NCBI GenBank assembly: GCA_015055615.1
Contig: SVHT01000004.1
Span: 62,001 to 126,000 of the forward strand
Reading direction: 5' to 3'
DNA length: 64,000 bases
Source of the DNA: Clostridiales bacterium
GTDB taxonomy: Bacteria > Bacillota > Clostridia > Christensenellales > Borkfalkiaceae
The translations under genes and the position numbers were made by a program. Numbering within the stretch: the first letter of the stretch is position 1; each line of letters starts with the position of its first letter. A model generated the notes under the pieces. The model worked only from the letters and a program-made list of their open reading frames with translations. It ran no database searches and had not been told where the DNA came from. This document shows positions 1 through 9,103 of this stretch, in pieces.

Positions 1-830
1 AGGAACACCTTTACCTCCGCCGTCAGCACCTCTTTCCACCTACGTTTTCCCAGCATATAATAGGAGTTAAAATTGATGGAAAAGAGCAACATAAATACGG
101 TAACAACGATTTGTAGATAAGACGAATAGCCCGCAAGTCCGTCCGCTTTAACAGAAAAACCTCCCGTACCTGCCGTGGCAAACGCTGTATTGACCGATTC
201 AAAAAACGACATACCGCCACAAAGGAGCATAATAATCTGTATTGCCGTCATACCCGTATAGATGACGTACAAAATTTTTGCCGTCGTACGCACCTTAGGC
301 ACAAGCTTGCCTACCGTCGGTCCAGGGCTTTCCGCTTTCATAATGTGCATATTGCGTGCGCCACTAAGAGGCAAAAAGGCAATCATAAACACCAAAACGC
401 CCATACCGCCAATCCAATGGGAAAAGCTACGCCACATCAAAATCGATTTCGGCAGAGCCGCTATCTGCGCGCCCGTAGGCACAATCGTTGCGCCCGTCGT
501 GGTAAAGCCCGAAACGATTTCAAACAACGCGTCAACGTAAGAACCGTACACGCCCGTACCCGAAAGATACAAAGGCAACGCCCCGAATAGAGAGAGTACA
601 ATCCAACAAAGCGCCGTAATGACTATCCCTTCTTTGGCGTAAATTGCGTTATTGGTCAATTTTTTAGAAAGGAAAAGCGCGCCTAAGCTCCCGCACAGCG
701 CAATACAGAACAAAAAAACGAAAAATTCCTCTTCCCAATATATCACCGCGGTTATGAGCGGCACGAGGAAAAATATCGCCTCGAATAAGAGTATCCAACC
801 AACGACACGCCGAATTGCTGAAAAGTTCAT
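1..830 (-). CDS. trkH: TrkH-type potassium uptake membrane subunit (partial, 3' end outside window)
   Basis: Membrane subunit of a Trk/Ktr potassium uptake system, working with the cytoplasmic TrkA encoded just upstream. Only the first 276 or so residues are in the window; the frame is open to base 1. Hydrophobic helices cover about residues 9-31 and 37-55. The first selectivity-filter loop reads SGFTTTGAT at about 107-115 and is followed by HWIGGMGVLVF, both typical of TrkH. A later loop with ATAGTGGFS fits the second filter. The ATG at 830 is 4 bases past the trkA stop, and the AGGTGA ribosome site overlaps the end of trkA, so the two genes are probably translationally coupled. TrkH is preferred over KtrB because a two-domain TrkA is its neighbour. 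A separate KtrB-type gene lies at 45372-46733. Confidence 0.92.
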   Translation of the reverse strand, partial: MNFSAIRRVVGWILLFEAIFFLVPLITAVIYWEEEFFVFLFCIALCGSLGALFLSKKLTNNAIYAKEGIVITALCWIVLSLFGALPLYLSGTGVYGSYVDALFEIVSGFTTTGATIVPTGAQIAALPKSILMWRSFSHWIGGMGVLVFMIAFLPLSGARNMHIMKAESPGPTVGKLVPKVRTTAKILYVIYTGMTAIQIIMLLCGGMSFFESVNTAFATAGTGGFSVKADGLAGYSSYLQIVVTVFMLLFSINFNSYYMLGKRRWKEVLTAEVKVF

Positions 831-834
831 ACGT

Positions 835-2190
835 TCACCTCAACACGTCGGAAATATCGGACAGCCCCACCGTTTTGGTTACGACGATTACGGAATCGCC
901 CGATAAAATCACGTCGTTGCCTCGGGGGATAATGACGTCGCCGTCGCGAACAATGGACGCCACCAGCACGTTTTCTTTGAATTTGAGTTGCGACAAAGGT
1001 ATATTGATAAGCGGCGCGTTTTCTTTGACGATAAACTCCGTCGCCTCTACCTTGTCTTCAATAATATTATACAACGTTTCGATATTGCTACCCTTTGCAT
1101 TTTTCGTGGAGCGAACGTACCGCAAAATGCTGTCTGCCGTGACGTTTTTCGGCGTGATAACCGTATCCAAATCCAAACGTCTGATGACGCTGTCATAATC
1201 GGTACGGTTGATTTTGGTAATAATCTTTCCGTCGTTGACGTCGCGCGCAAACAGCGAAAGCAGAATATTTTCTTCGTCCAAATTCGAAAGCGCGACAAAC
1301 GCCCCCGCCTGCTTTACGCCCTCTTCCAAAAGGAGCTCTTTATCCGACGGCTTGCCGTGGATAATATTGAGTTTGGGAAAATCTGCCGCCAAGTCTTCGC
1401 AGATTTTTTCGTCCTTTTCCACGATTTTGAGCGAAATCCCCGATTTTTGTAAAATTTCGCAAAGATAATGGGTGATGGTGCCACCGCCCGCCACCAATAC
1501 GTTTTTGATAGAATGTCCTTTACGCTTGATTTTTGCAAAGAAATCGTGCGCGTTTTTCGCCGAGGCTACAATCGAAACGACGTCCTTTTCCGCAAAGACG
1601 AAATCACCGTTGGCAATGTACGCCTCTTCGCCACGCTCAACCGTGCAAACGAGCACGTTGGCGCGATATTTCATAATGATATCCTTTACAGACGAGCCAA
1701 TCAACGCGCTGTCTTTGGGCAGACGGAATTTTATAAGCTCTACGTGCCCTTTGGCAAAGGGTTCGATTTTGATTGCCGACGGAAACTGCAATACGCGCGC
1801 AATCTCTTGCGCCGCCGCGTATTCGGGATTGATGACCATAGCCAGCCCCAATTCCCGACGAAGATATTCCGCCTCGTCGCTGTACTGCGGATTTTTAAGG
1901 CGGGCAATCGTTTGACAGTTCCCTTCCTTTTTCGCAACCATACAGCAGAGCAAATTCAGCTCGTCCGAGTTGGTAACGGCGATAAACAGGTCGGCATTTT
2001 TAATCCCTGCCTCGATGAGCGTCGTATGCGTCGCGCCACTACCGACCACGCCCATAACGTCGATTTGACCCGTGATCTCATTGACCTTAGAAGGGAGCAT
2101 ATCCACGACGGTAACCGCGTTCCCGTCGCCGTTCAATTTTTCGGCAAGCGTCCTACCCACTCTGCCACAACCTACGATAATTACTTTCAT
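835..2190 (-). CDS. trkA: Trk system potassium uptake protein TrkA
   Basis: Cytoplasmic regulatory subunit that binds nucleotide and gates the TrkH potassium channel. At 451 residues it has the usual length of two-unit TrkA. A Rossmann motif (IVGCGRVGRTLAEKL) starts at residue 4 and a second (VLVAGGGTITHYL) at about 230, each followed by an RCK_C region (about 141-225 and 368-451). This is the TrkA-N/TrkA-C/TrkA-N/TrkA-C order. The second nucleotide-binding loop (GGGTIT) departs from the GxGxxG pattern, so the two halves may bind different ligands; that is inference. The gene follows plsY by 18 bases and runs into trkH with a 4-base gap, at the end of the lgt-to-trkH unit. Confidence 0.95.
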   Translation of the reverse strand: MKVIIVGCGRVGRTLAEKLNGDGNAVTVVDMLPSKVNEITGQIDVMGVVGSGATHTTLIEAGIKNADLFIAVTNSDELNLLCCMVAKKEGNCQTIARLKNPQYSDEAEYLRRELGLAMVINPEYAAAQEIARVLQFPSAIKIEPFAKGHVELIKFRLPKDSALIGSSVKDIIMKYRANVLVCTVERGEEAYIANGDFVFAEKDVVSIVASAKNAHDFFAKIKRKGHSIKNVLVAGGGTITHYLCEILQKSGISLKIVEKDEKICEDLAADFPKLNIIHGKPSDKELLLEEGVKQAGAFVALSNLDEENILLSLFARDVNDGKIITKINRTDYDSVIRRLDLDTVITPKNVTADSILRYVRSTKNAKGSNIETLYNIIEDKVEATEFIVKENAPLINIPLSQLKFKENVLVASIVRDGDVIIPRGNDVILSGDSVIVVTKTVGLSDISDVLR

Positions 2191-2208
2191 TGTAATACTC
2201 TCTCTATT

Positions 2209-2931
2209 TTATTTCTTTTTCTTCGCAAGCTTACGTATCGACGTGTGACGTTCTTCTCCCGCAAACAATCTCGCAAGGTTTGCGTGGTGCGCGCACCATG
2301 TAAGGACGTTTAACGTCAAAATTAGCATGTACAGAATTATAATATACGTATTTATGCCTATCGAGGCATACCTGCGGATAAATATTACCATTTGGATAAT
2401 GCTGAATCCCGTTACCCCCAACAGCGAACCGAGCGAGCCCCATTCCGTTAGGAAAATAAACAAGACAATGCCAATCAAGCAACCGAAGATAATCAGCGCC
2501 CACCAGCCCCAATCGCAGGGCAAACAGAACCAAAACAGCCCCATGGTCGAGGCGATACCCTTGCCCCCTTTGAATTTCATCGTCACGGGGAAAATATGCC
2601 CGATGATGACGAACACCCCGCAAAAATATCGAGTAAAATCGGACACTTGCACGAGCGTGTTCGCAAAGCGGACGTCACGGTAGATAAAATAACTAATCAT
2701 TGCAGGCACCCCGCCTTTGCAAGCGTCGCAAAGGAAGGTGATTACGCCGATTTTTAAACCGAATTCCCGCGTCATATTCATGGTGCCTGGATTACCGCTA
2801 CCGATTTTCGCAATATCTTTTTTCTTAAAATGCGAAATTGTGCGCGCGAAATTGAAACAGCCGATGAAATAGCACGCGACCGCCATAATTAAAAATTGCC
2901 ACCAATTTTGAGAAAAATCAAATTCTTTCAT
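2209..2931 (-). CDS. plsY: Glycerol-3-phosphate acyltransferase PlsY
   Basis: Integral membrane enzyme that transfers the acyl group of acyl-phosphate to glycerol-3-phosphate, giving lysophosphatidic acid, the first step of phospholipid synthesis in Bacillota. The 240-residue product is rich in hydrophobic helices. It carries the PlsY signatures GSGNPGTMN at residues 44-52 (usually SGNxGxxN) and GHIFPV..KFKGGKGIAST at 111-129. It is somewhat longer than typical PlsY (about 200) because of a Lys-rich C-terminal tail. Der precedes it by 340 bases that hold a tandem repeat but no clear terminator, so cotranscription with der is likely but not certain. The ATG at 2931 has only a modest GGA-type ribosome site. 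Confidence 0.94.
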   Translation of the reverse strand: MKEFDFSQNWWQFLIMAVACYFIGCFNFARTISHFKKKDIAKIGSGNPGTMNMTREFGLKIGVITFLCDACKGGVPAMISYFIYRDVRFANTLVQVSDFTRYFCGVFVIIGHIFPVTMKFKGGKGIASTMGLFWFCLPCDWGWWALIIFGCLIGIVLFIFLTEWGSLGSLLGVTGFSIIQMVIFIRRYASIGINTYIIILYMLILTLNVLTWCAHHANLARLFAGEERHTSIRKLAKKKK

Positions 2932-3020
2932 AACGTTCCATAACGTCCTTTACGTTTGTTCTGTTCTTCTTCCTCTTCAAATAGTACGTGACCGAGGGAA
3001 AACGCCTGTCTTATACGCGA

Positions 3021-3242
3021 GTTCGGTCGAGATTAAAACGGCGGAGAAGGGTTGCAGGTTCGCGCAAAACACGGGTTTTGCCCGACGGGAGTGTACATAG
3101 ACGTACACGAGCAAGGGCAAGTTCCGTTTTTGTTCGGTCGAGATTAAAACGGCGGAGAAGGGTTGCAGGTTCGCGCAAAACACGGGGTTTGCCCGACGGG
3201 AGTGTACATAGACGTACACGAGCAAGGGCAAGTTCCGTTTTT
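3021..3242. repeat. 111-bp tandem duplication in the der-plsY intergenic region
   Basis: Two head-to-tail copies, 3021-3131 and 3132-3242, differ at one base (a T/G change in the run ACGGGTTTTGCC versus ACGGGGTTTGCC). Each copy contains two short inverted repeats: CGGG..CCCG and GTGTAC-ATAGAC-GTACAC. The unit is a multiple of three, so open frames run through it on both strands, but none has a convincing start or a recognisable product. The rest of the 340-base gap between der and plsY shows nothing else I can identify. Confidence 0.9.
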
Positions 3243-3271
3243 GTGATGAAGATGCGCCCTTATACGTCGTT

Positions 3272-4585
3272 TTACTCTTCGTCCTTTTTCTCGCGAACCA
3301 CTATCTTTATCGGTGTTCCCGTGAAGTCATACGCTCGGCGAATCGTGTTTTCCAAATAGCGTTGATAAGAGAAATGCAATAAATCTTCGGAATTGACGTG
3401 CAACACGAAAAGGGGCGGGCATACCCCAACTTGCGAAGAGAAGAATACGCGCATACGTCTGCCTTGATAGGAAGGCGGTTCTTGCAAACGCACCGCGTCC
3501 CCAATCAAATCGTTCAGCTCGCCCGTGGGCACTCTAAACGACGCGTTTCTATACACTTCTTCCACCGCAGAAAGCATCTTTTCCACGCGCTGTCCCGTCT
3601 TTGCCGAGATATAAATGGACTTGTAATAATCCATGAATTTTAAATCTTCTTTCAGCTTTTCTTCAAACTTATTGACGGTGTGTGTGTCCTTTTCCACCAA
3701 ATCCCACTTGTTCATAACGATGACGGACGGTTTTCCCTGTTCGTGCACGTAGCCGATAATTTTAACGTCTTGCTCGGTCAAACCCTCCGCGCTGTCCACC
3801 ACCAACAGACAAACGTCGCTACGGCGTACGGCGTCAAACGCACGCATATTGCTGTAATACTCCACGTCGTCTTCCACGTTCTTTTTCTTACGGATACCCG
3901 CCGTGTCGATGATGGTGTACGCCTTATCGCCACGGTAAAAGAGGGTGTCGATGGCGTCGCGCGTTGTGCCCGCCATCGGGGTTACGATACTGCGTTCGCT
4001 CCCCAAAATCTTGTTTACCAAGCTGGATTTCCCTGCGTTGGGCTTGCCCACCACCGCGATTTTCAAAGAGGGAATCGGCTCTATCGTCGTTTCGGGGAAG
4101 TACGAAATCGCCTCGTCCAAAACGTCGCCTATCCCTTGCGAGTGTTCCGCAGAGATTGCAAACGGCTCGCCCAAGCCCAAAGAATAAAACTCGTAAACTT
4201 GGTCGGGGGAATAGTGGTCGATTTTGTTCACGACCAAAATAACGGGTTTTTTGCTACGGCGCAAAATGTCCGCTACGTCGTAATCGGAAGGGTGCAACCC
4301 CTCTTTGCCGTCCGTAAAGAACAGAATAACGTCTGCCGTATCAATCGCCACGTCCGCTTGCTTTGCAATTTCTTTCCACATTACGTCCTCGGATTTGAGC
4401 TCGATACCGCCCGTATCCACCATCGTAAAATGCTTACCGCGCCAACTTGCGTCCGTATACAAACGGTCGCGCGTGACGCCGGGACGGTCTTCGGTAATCG
4501 AAATCTTCCGCCCCGCCACCTTATTAAAAAAGGTACTCTTTCCCACGTTCGGTCTGCCGACCAACGCAATCAAGGGATTTGCCAT
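3272..4585 (-). CDS. der: Ribosome biogenesis GTPase Der (EngA)
   Basis: Essential double-GTPase that binds the 50S subunit and helps its late assembly. The 437-residue protein has two G domains followed by a KH-like domain. The first P-loop is GRPNVGKST at residues 10-18 with DTGG and NKID. The second is GKPNAGKSS at about 180, with DTAG and NKWD. The KH-like part covers roughly 350-437. The start at 4585 is fixed by a strong ribosome site, AGGAGGTG, 5 bases upstream. It lies 15 bases after the DUF512 gene, an order (DUF512, der, plsY) that recurs in Clostridia. Confidence 0.97.
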   Translation of the reverse strand: MANPLIALVGRPNVGKSTFFNKVAGRKISITEDRPGVTRDRLYTDASWRGKHFTMVDTGGIELKSEDVMWKEIAKQADVAIDTADVILFFTDGKEGLHPSDYDVADILRRSKKPVILVVNKIDHYSPDQVYEFYSLGLGEPFAISAEHSQGIGDVLDEAISYFPETTIEPIPSLKIAVVGKPNAGKSSLVNKILGSERSIVTPMAGTTRDAIDTLFYRGDKAYTIIDTAGIRKKKNVEDDVEYYSNMRAFDAVRRSDVCLLVVDSAEGLTEQDVKIIGYVHEQGKPSVIVMNKWDLVEKDTHTVNKFEEKLKEDLKFMDYYKSIYISAKTGQRVEKMLSAVEEVYRNASFRVPTGELNDLIGDAVRLQEPPSYQGRRMRVFFSSQVGVCPPLFVLHVNSEDLLHFSYQRYLENTIRRAYDFTGTPIKIVVREKKDEE

Positions 4586-4600
4586 GTTTTCACCTCCTCT

Positions 4601-5929
4601 CTATCCGTTCGCCGATACAATCTCAACGAACCCGTAACCGCCGTCGCGGTTTACGCGAATATTGTCAAATGCTAATTTTTCCTTTAATTCTTCGAGCGTC
4701 ATACCGCACAAAAATACGTCCTCGAATTCCTTCATCGTATTCCCCGCAAGTATCACTTCGTCAAAGCTTTCACCGCCGAGGCGGTAGTTTTCAATCGCGC
4801 GCAGAATATCCTCGCCCGTGAGCAAGCCCGTACACGTCACCGTTTCCCCGAAAAACTCGTTCTTTACGGGCAATACCGAAATCTTCAAGCCGTCTATCTT
4901 CTCTTCGCAACGTTTGGCGAGTTCTCTATTGATTTTTTCCGCGCTGATACCGCTGATAAGGAGCGCGCGCTTTTTCTGTTTCAACGCGTACCTGCCCCCG
5001 CCGTTTTCTTCTATCAAGGCAGAAAGCGCGCATTCTACTTCCCTTTCAAACTTACTCGTCATGCCGATTCCGTTTTCAATCTGCTCGAAATCGCCGTAGA
5101 ACGACGCGTCCTTAAACGGGCGGTTTGCCTTCACGAAATATTCGTCGGCGGGCAATAAAAAGTTGACGCCGAACTCCGCGTTTAGGCTATCGACAAGGTC
5201 GAGCAATTTTTCGCTGTATGTCTTATCCACGTCCGCAATCGGGTACAGCCCGTCGCGGTATTTGGTAATCCCCGTCGGCACGCAAGCCACGTCCTGCACC
5301 ATAGGGTAATATTTGAAAAGCTCCCGCGCGGTATGCGCGAGCTCTTCGCCGTCGTTTTCGCCCGGCACGAGTACCGCCTGACAATGCAAGCGAATCCCCC
5401 CCTTTACCAAGCGTTCCATCTGCTGAACAATCTTGCCCGCAAAGCGGTTGCGAAGTAGTTTTACGCGCAATGCAGGGTTCATAGTATGCACGGAAACGTA
5501 CAAGGGGGAAAGTTTTAAACGGATAATGCGTTCCAATTCCTCGTCCGTCACGTTGGTCAAGGTCACGAAATTTCCACACGAAAAGCTCATGGCGTAGTCG
5601 TCGTCTTTTACGTACAAACTCTCGCGCATGCCCTCGGGCATTTGGTCGACGAAACAAAACACGCAACGGTTGTGACAGGTACGGATTTCGGCGTTTTTTG
5701 CAAACTCCACGCCCAAGTCTTCCCCCTCGTCCTTTTCGATCTCCACCGTCGTTTCGCCCGTTCCGCGCTTGTCCCGTACCGTCATCGAAAACCCGTCCGT
5801 TTCGCAGTAGTACAAATAATCAAGCTCGTCTTGACAGGGGTGTCCGTCAAACGCGACGATTTCGTCCCCAGCCTCCAAGCCCAATTCTTTGGCGATACTA
5901 TTCCGTTTTACTTTCGTGATTTTCAGCAT
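4601..5929 (-). CDS. PDZ / radical-SAM / DUF512 protein
   Basis: Member of the conserved Clostridia family with an N-terminal PDZ-like domain (about residues 1-65), a radical-SAM-like cysteine cluster CHNRCVFC at 85-92 (CxxxCxxC) and a C-terminal DUF512 domain. The 442-residue length matches the family. The cysteine cluster suggests a 4Fe-4S centre and SAM-dependent radical chemistry, but the substrate is unknown. Its fixed position before der has led to suggestions of a role linked to ribosomes or tRNA; that remains inference. Spacing to both neighbours is 15 bases, so it is part of the long minus-strand operon. Confidence 0.9.
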   Translation of the reverse strand: MLKITKVKRNSIAKELGLEAGDEIVAFDGHPCQDELDYLYYCETDGFSMTVRDKRGTGETTVEIEKDEGEDLGVEFAKNAEIRTCHNRCVFCFVDQMPEGMRESLYVKDDDYAMSFSCGNFVTLTNVTDEELERIIRLKLSPLYVSVHTMNPALRVKLLRNRFAGKIVQQMERLVKGGIRLHCQAVLVPGENDGEELAHTARELFKYYPMVQDVACVPTGITKYRDGLYPIADVDKTYSEKLLDLVDSLNAEFGVNFLLPADEYFVKANRPFKDASFYGDFEQIENGIGMTSKFEREVECALSALIEENGGGRYALKQKKRALLISGISAEKINRELAKRCEEKIDGLKISVLPVKNEFFGETVTCTGLLTGEDILRAIENYRLGGESFDEVILAGNTMKEFEDVFLCGMTLEELKEKLAFDNIRVNRDGGYGFVEIVSANG

Positions 5930-5944
5930 ACCAAAAACTCTGTC

Positions 5945-6910
5945 CTATTTTTCCTTTCCCAAAAGCTCGGAAAAGCCGTCCGTTTCCACGGCGTACTGCC
6001 TGCACAATTTCCGCAAAATTTCCGCAAACGTAGGGGGCAGGGGGGCGGTGAACGCCATTTCTTCCCCCGTCGTCGGGTGCGTAAGTTGTAACCGCCAAGC
6101 GTGCAACAGCTGTCCGTCCGCCTTGATTTTTTGCTTTTTATATCCGTATACGGGGTCGCCCGCTACGGGGTGTCCTAAATGCTTTGCGTGGACGCGAATT
6201 TGATGAGTGCGCCCCGTCTGCAAATCGAATTTGCAAAGGGTAAACTCCGTTCCAAAACGCGCTACGACCTCGTAATCGGTCACCGCAATTTTGCCCTTTC
6301 CGTCGGACAACACCGCCATTTTCAATCGGTCGGTGGGGTGTCTGCCGATATCCGTCACCACTCGCCCGCCGTCCGTTTTTACGTTTCCCTCTAAGAGCGC
6401 AAAATACGTTCTTTTACAAGTTTTTTGTGCAATTTGCGATGCTAAGGACACGTGCGCCTTGTCGTTTTTCGCCACCACCAACAGCCCCGTCGTATCCTTA
6501 TCGATGCGATGCACAATCCCCGGGCGGAGCACACCGCCGATACCGCTGAGGCTATCCAGCGCGTACAACAGCGCGTTGACGAGCGTACCGCTCTCCACGC
6601 CGTTGCCCACGTGCACGGTCATACCCTTGGGCTTGTTCACCACCGCAAAATCCTTATCTTCGTACACGATGTCTATCGGGATATTTTCCGCCTGCAACGC
6701 GTATTCCACCGCATCGGGGATTTCAATGGTCACTTCGTCCCCCGTTCTGATTTCCGCGCCTGCCTTTTTAACGGTTTTATCCCCTATGCAAACACAGCCG
6801 TCCTCTATCAGTTTTTTAATGCGGGAGCGCGTGACGTCTTCCATCTGCTCGCTTAAAAACACGTCCAAACGCTTGCACGGTTCCTCCGCGACAAATAACT
6901 GTTTTTCCAT
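5945..6910 (-). CDS. rluD: RluD-type 23S rRNA pseudouridine synthase
   Basis: RluA-family enzyme converting uridines to pseudouridines in 23S rRNA. It is 321 residues long, the usual size. An S4 RNA-binding domain spans about residues 13-65. The catalytic motif HRIDKDTTGLLV lies at 134-145 with the nucleophile Asp137. A later segment GRTHQIRVH closes the active-site fold. RluD is the most common member beside lspA in Bacillota, where this pair is conserved; exact site specificity (RluA, C or D) cannot be read from sequence. It starts 14 bases after lspA. Confidence 0.9.
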   Translation of the reverse strand: MEKQLFVAEEPCKRLDVFLSEQMEDVTRSRIKKLIEDGCVCIGDKTVKKAGAEIRTGDEVTIEIPDAVEYALQAENIPIDIVYEDKDFAVVNKPKGMTVHVGNGVESGTLVNALLYALDSLSGIGGVLRPGIVHRIDKDTTGLLVVAKNDKAHVSLASQIAQKTCKRTYFALLEGNVKTDGGRVVTDIGRHPTDRLKMAVLSDGKGKIAVTDYEVVARFGTEFTLCKFDLQTGRTHQIRVHAKHLGHPVAGDPVYGYKKQKIKADGQLLHAWRLQLTHPTTGEEMAFTAPLPPTFAEILRKLCRQYAVETDGFSELLGKEK

Positions 6911-6924
6911 ATCTTTCGCCGTTG

Positions 6925-7635
6925 TTACTCGCCCGTCGTGTCGTCCGTTCTCGGCTCGTAATCTTCCGCCGAGCGCGTGCCTTTTACTTCCACTAACGCG
7001 TTTTTCTTGTCCTCGACTTCTTGCGCAAGCGCCTTGTATTTCTTGCCCGTAGGGAACAAAGCGTCACGGTCAAAGAACAAGAACCCAAGCACCAACATTA
7101 CCGCGCCGAACGTGATAAAGAAATCGGCAAGATTGCATACCGCAAAGCCGAAACGCTCCAAGTTAATCATATCGCGCACCCCTATGGTTGCGCCAGGCCC
7201 TAACTCCCAAACCTTATATTGCACGCGGTCGATTAAATTCCCGACACCGCCTGCAATTATCAACAAAAACGCCACGCGCAAGAAACTGCGACGCGCGTCG
7301 ATACGAACGTAAAATACACCGAGCACCGCCATCAACACCGCCGTACCTACGACGATTGCAATTTTTACCCATTGCGCCGCGTTGCCAAGCATACCGTATG
7401 CCACACCGGGGTTATACGTGATTTCCAAATATACCCAACCGGGAATCACCGCCACGGGCGCGTTGCCCTTTTGTCCAAAATATACGTCCGCCGCCAATTT
7501 GGTAAATTGGTCGACAAACACCAACAAAACGAAGGCGATAAACCCCCAAAGCAATCCACGCCACGCTTTCAAACGGGCGCGTTCCGCCGTCAACTCTTCT
7601 ACGCTCTTGCTTTCAAGCAAATTCTTCTTTTTCAT
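6925..7635 (-). CDS. lspA: Lipoprotein signal peptidase (signal peptidase II)
   Basis: Membrane aspartyl protease that cleaves the signal peptide of prolipoproteins after Lgt has lipidated the cysteine. Key motifs are VDQFTK at 41-46, YNPGVAYG at about 74-81, GGVGNLIDRV at 129-138 (catalytic Asp136) and NLADFFITFG at 168-177 (catalytic Asp171). At 236 residues it is longer than the usual 150-170: about 28 charged residues precede the first helix and about 45 follow the last. The gene lies 5 bases after pncB and in the same unit as lgt, so two successive lipoprotein-processing steps are expressed together. Confidence 0.95.
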   Translation of the reverse strand: MKKKNLLESKSVEELTAERARLKAWRGLLWGFIAFVLLVFVDQFTKLAADVYFGQKGNAPVAVIPGWVYLEITYNPGVAYGMLGNAAQWVKIAIVVGTAVLMAVLGVFYVRIDARRSFLRVAFLLIIAGGVGNLIDRVQYKVWELGPGATIGVRDMINLERFGFAVCNLADFFITFGAVMLVLGFLFFDRDALFPTGKKYKALAQEVEDKKNALVEVKGTRSAEDYEPRTDDTTGE

Positions 7636-7640
7636 TGCTC

Positions 7641-9101
7641 TTATTTCCTTTTATTTTTTTCAGCAGCATTTTTACGGATACTGCCAATCATATTTATTTT
7701 TAAAGTATGCAGTTTTTTGGATAAGTCCACTTTATACAGCTGCGGTACGTCCAAACGCAAATATTCTTCCCAGAACTTCGCCAATTCTCCCTTAGAATAC
7801 GCCTGAATTTCCATAAGGCTCGGGAATTCGTACACCAATTTTCCGCCTTTTACAATCGTTTCCTGCAAAGGTACGGCGTGGAAATTGTCCACTTCGTGTT
7901 CCTTCCACGTTTCGACGGGGTGGAACAGCGTCAACGGCTTATCGTCGTTTACGACTTCGTCGCGGAGAGTAATAAGGTCGGCAATCGCCATACCGTTGTC
8001 CTTGTCGTACAGACGGTACAACCCCTTAAACGCAGGGTTGGTAATTTTTGCGGTATTGTCTGAAAGCTTAATCTTCGGCGTAACCGTGCCGTCCTTTTCC
8101 ACAACCGCCGCCAATTTATACACACCGCCGAGCGCGGGCAAATCCTCCGAGGTAATCAGTCTTGTGCCAACCCCCCACGAATCAATTTTTGCTCCTTGCT
8201 GTAAAAGCGAATTAATCGAGCGTTCGTCCAAATCCCCCGAAACGCAAATGATTGCATCGGGGAAACCCGCTTCGTCCATCATTTTACGCGCTTTCTTGGA
8301 AAGGTACGCAAGGTCGCCGCTGTCAAGGCGTATGCCCTTAGGCTTGTGCCCCTCTGCCTCCAATTCCTTAAACACCTTAATGGCGTTAGGCACACCGCTA
8401 CGGAGCGTGTCGTAGGTATCGACGAGGAGTAGACAGTTGTCGGGATACGCGTTGGCGTACGCGCGGAAAGCGTCGTATTCGGTGGGGTAGTCCATAACCC
8501 AGCTGTGCGCCATCGTACCCGCCACGGGCACGTTGAACATCTGCCCCGCAATGACGTTGGACGTCGAAGAACAACCGCCGATAATCGCTGCCCTCGCCCC
8601 GTAAATACCCGCGTCGGGCGCTTGAGCGCGACGCAAGCCGAATTCCATTACGATACCCTGTCCGTTGGTTGCGCGACAAATCTTGGACGATTTCGTCGCA
8701 ATCAACGTTTGGTGATTGATGATATTAAGCAACGCCGTTTCGGCAAATTGCGCCTGGATTAAGGGGGCTTTTACCGTCAAAATCGGCTCGCCGGGGAAAA
8801 CGGGCGTGCCTTCCTTCACGGCGTACACGTCCCCCGTGAAACGCATATCTTTCAAGTACGCCAAGAAGTCTTCGTCGAAAAGTTTCAGCGAACGCAGATA
8901 GGCAATATCCTCGTCGTCAAAACGCCAATTTAAAAGATAGTCCATTGCCTGTTCCAAGCCCGCCGCAATCGAATAGGTAATGAGGGCGTTCTTGCGGAAG
9001 AACAAATCGAACACCACCTCTTCCTCGTGCTTTTTGTGGCGATAGAAACCGTAGCCCATCGTCAGTTGATACAAGTCTGTCAAAAGGGTAAGATTACGCA
9101 T
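7641..9101 (-). CDS. pncB: Nicotinate phosphoribosyltransferase
   Basis: Converts nicotinate and PRPP to nicotinate mononucleotide in the NAD salvage pathway (Preiss-Handler). The 486-residue protein opens with LLTDLYQLTMGYGFYRH, the family's N-terminal signature. It contains EFGLRRAQ, the HSWVMDYP segment and RLDSGDL, all expected around the phosphoribosyl-binding site. The ATG at 9101 is preceded by AAGGAGGA, which overlaps the last codons of lgt; the gap to lgt is 2 bases. Its placement between lgt and lspA looks like operon sharing rather than a functional link. Confidence 0.95.
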   Translation of the reverse strand: MRNLTLLTDLYQLTMGYGFYRHKKHEEEVVFDLFFRKNALITYSIAAGLEQAMDYLLNWRFDDEDIAYLRSLKLFDEDFLAYLKDMRFTGDVYAVKEGTPVFPGEPILTVKAPLIQAQFAETALLNIINHQTLIATKSSKICRATNGQGIVMEFGLRRAQAPDAGIYGARAAIIGGCSSTSNVIAGQMFNVPVAGTMAHSWVMDYPTEYDAFRAYANAYPDNCLLLVDTYDTLRSGVPNAIKVFKELEAEGHKPKGIRLDSGDLAYLSKKARKMMDEAGFPDAIICVSGDLDERSINSLLQQGAKIDSWGVGTRLITSEDLPALGGVYKLAAVVEKDGTVTPKIKLSDNTAKITNPAFKGLYRLYDKDNGMAIADLITLRDEVVNDDKPLTLFHPVETWKEHEVDNFHAVPLQETIVKGGKLVYEFPSLMEIQAYSKGELAKFWEEYLRLDVPQLYKVDLSKKLHTLKINMIGSIRKNAAEKNKRK

Positions 9102-9103
9102 AC

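Noticed and set aside
2988-3359. Open frame with repeated peptide across the 111-bp repeat
   Set aside because: It is open only because the repeat length is divisible by three; there is no start signal, and the end runs into der antisense.
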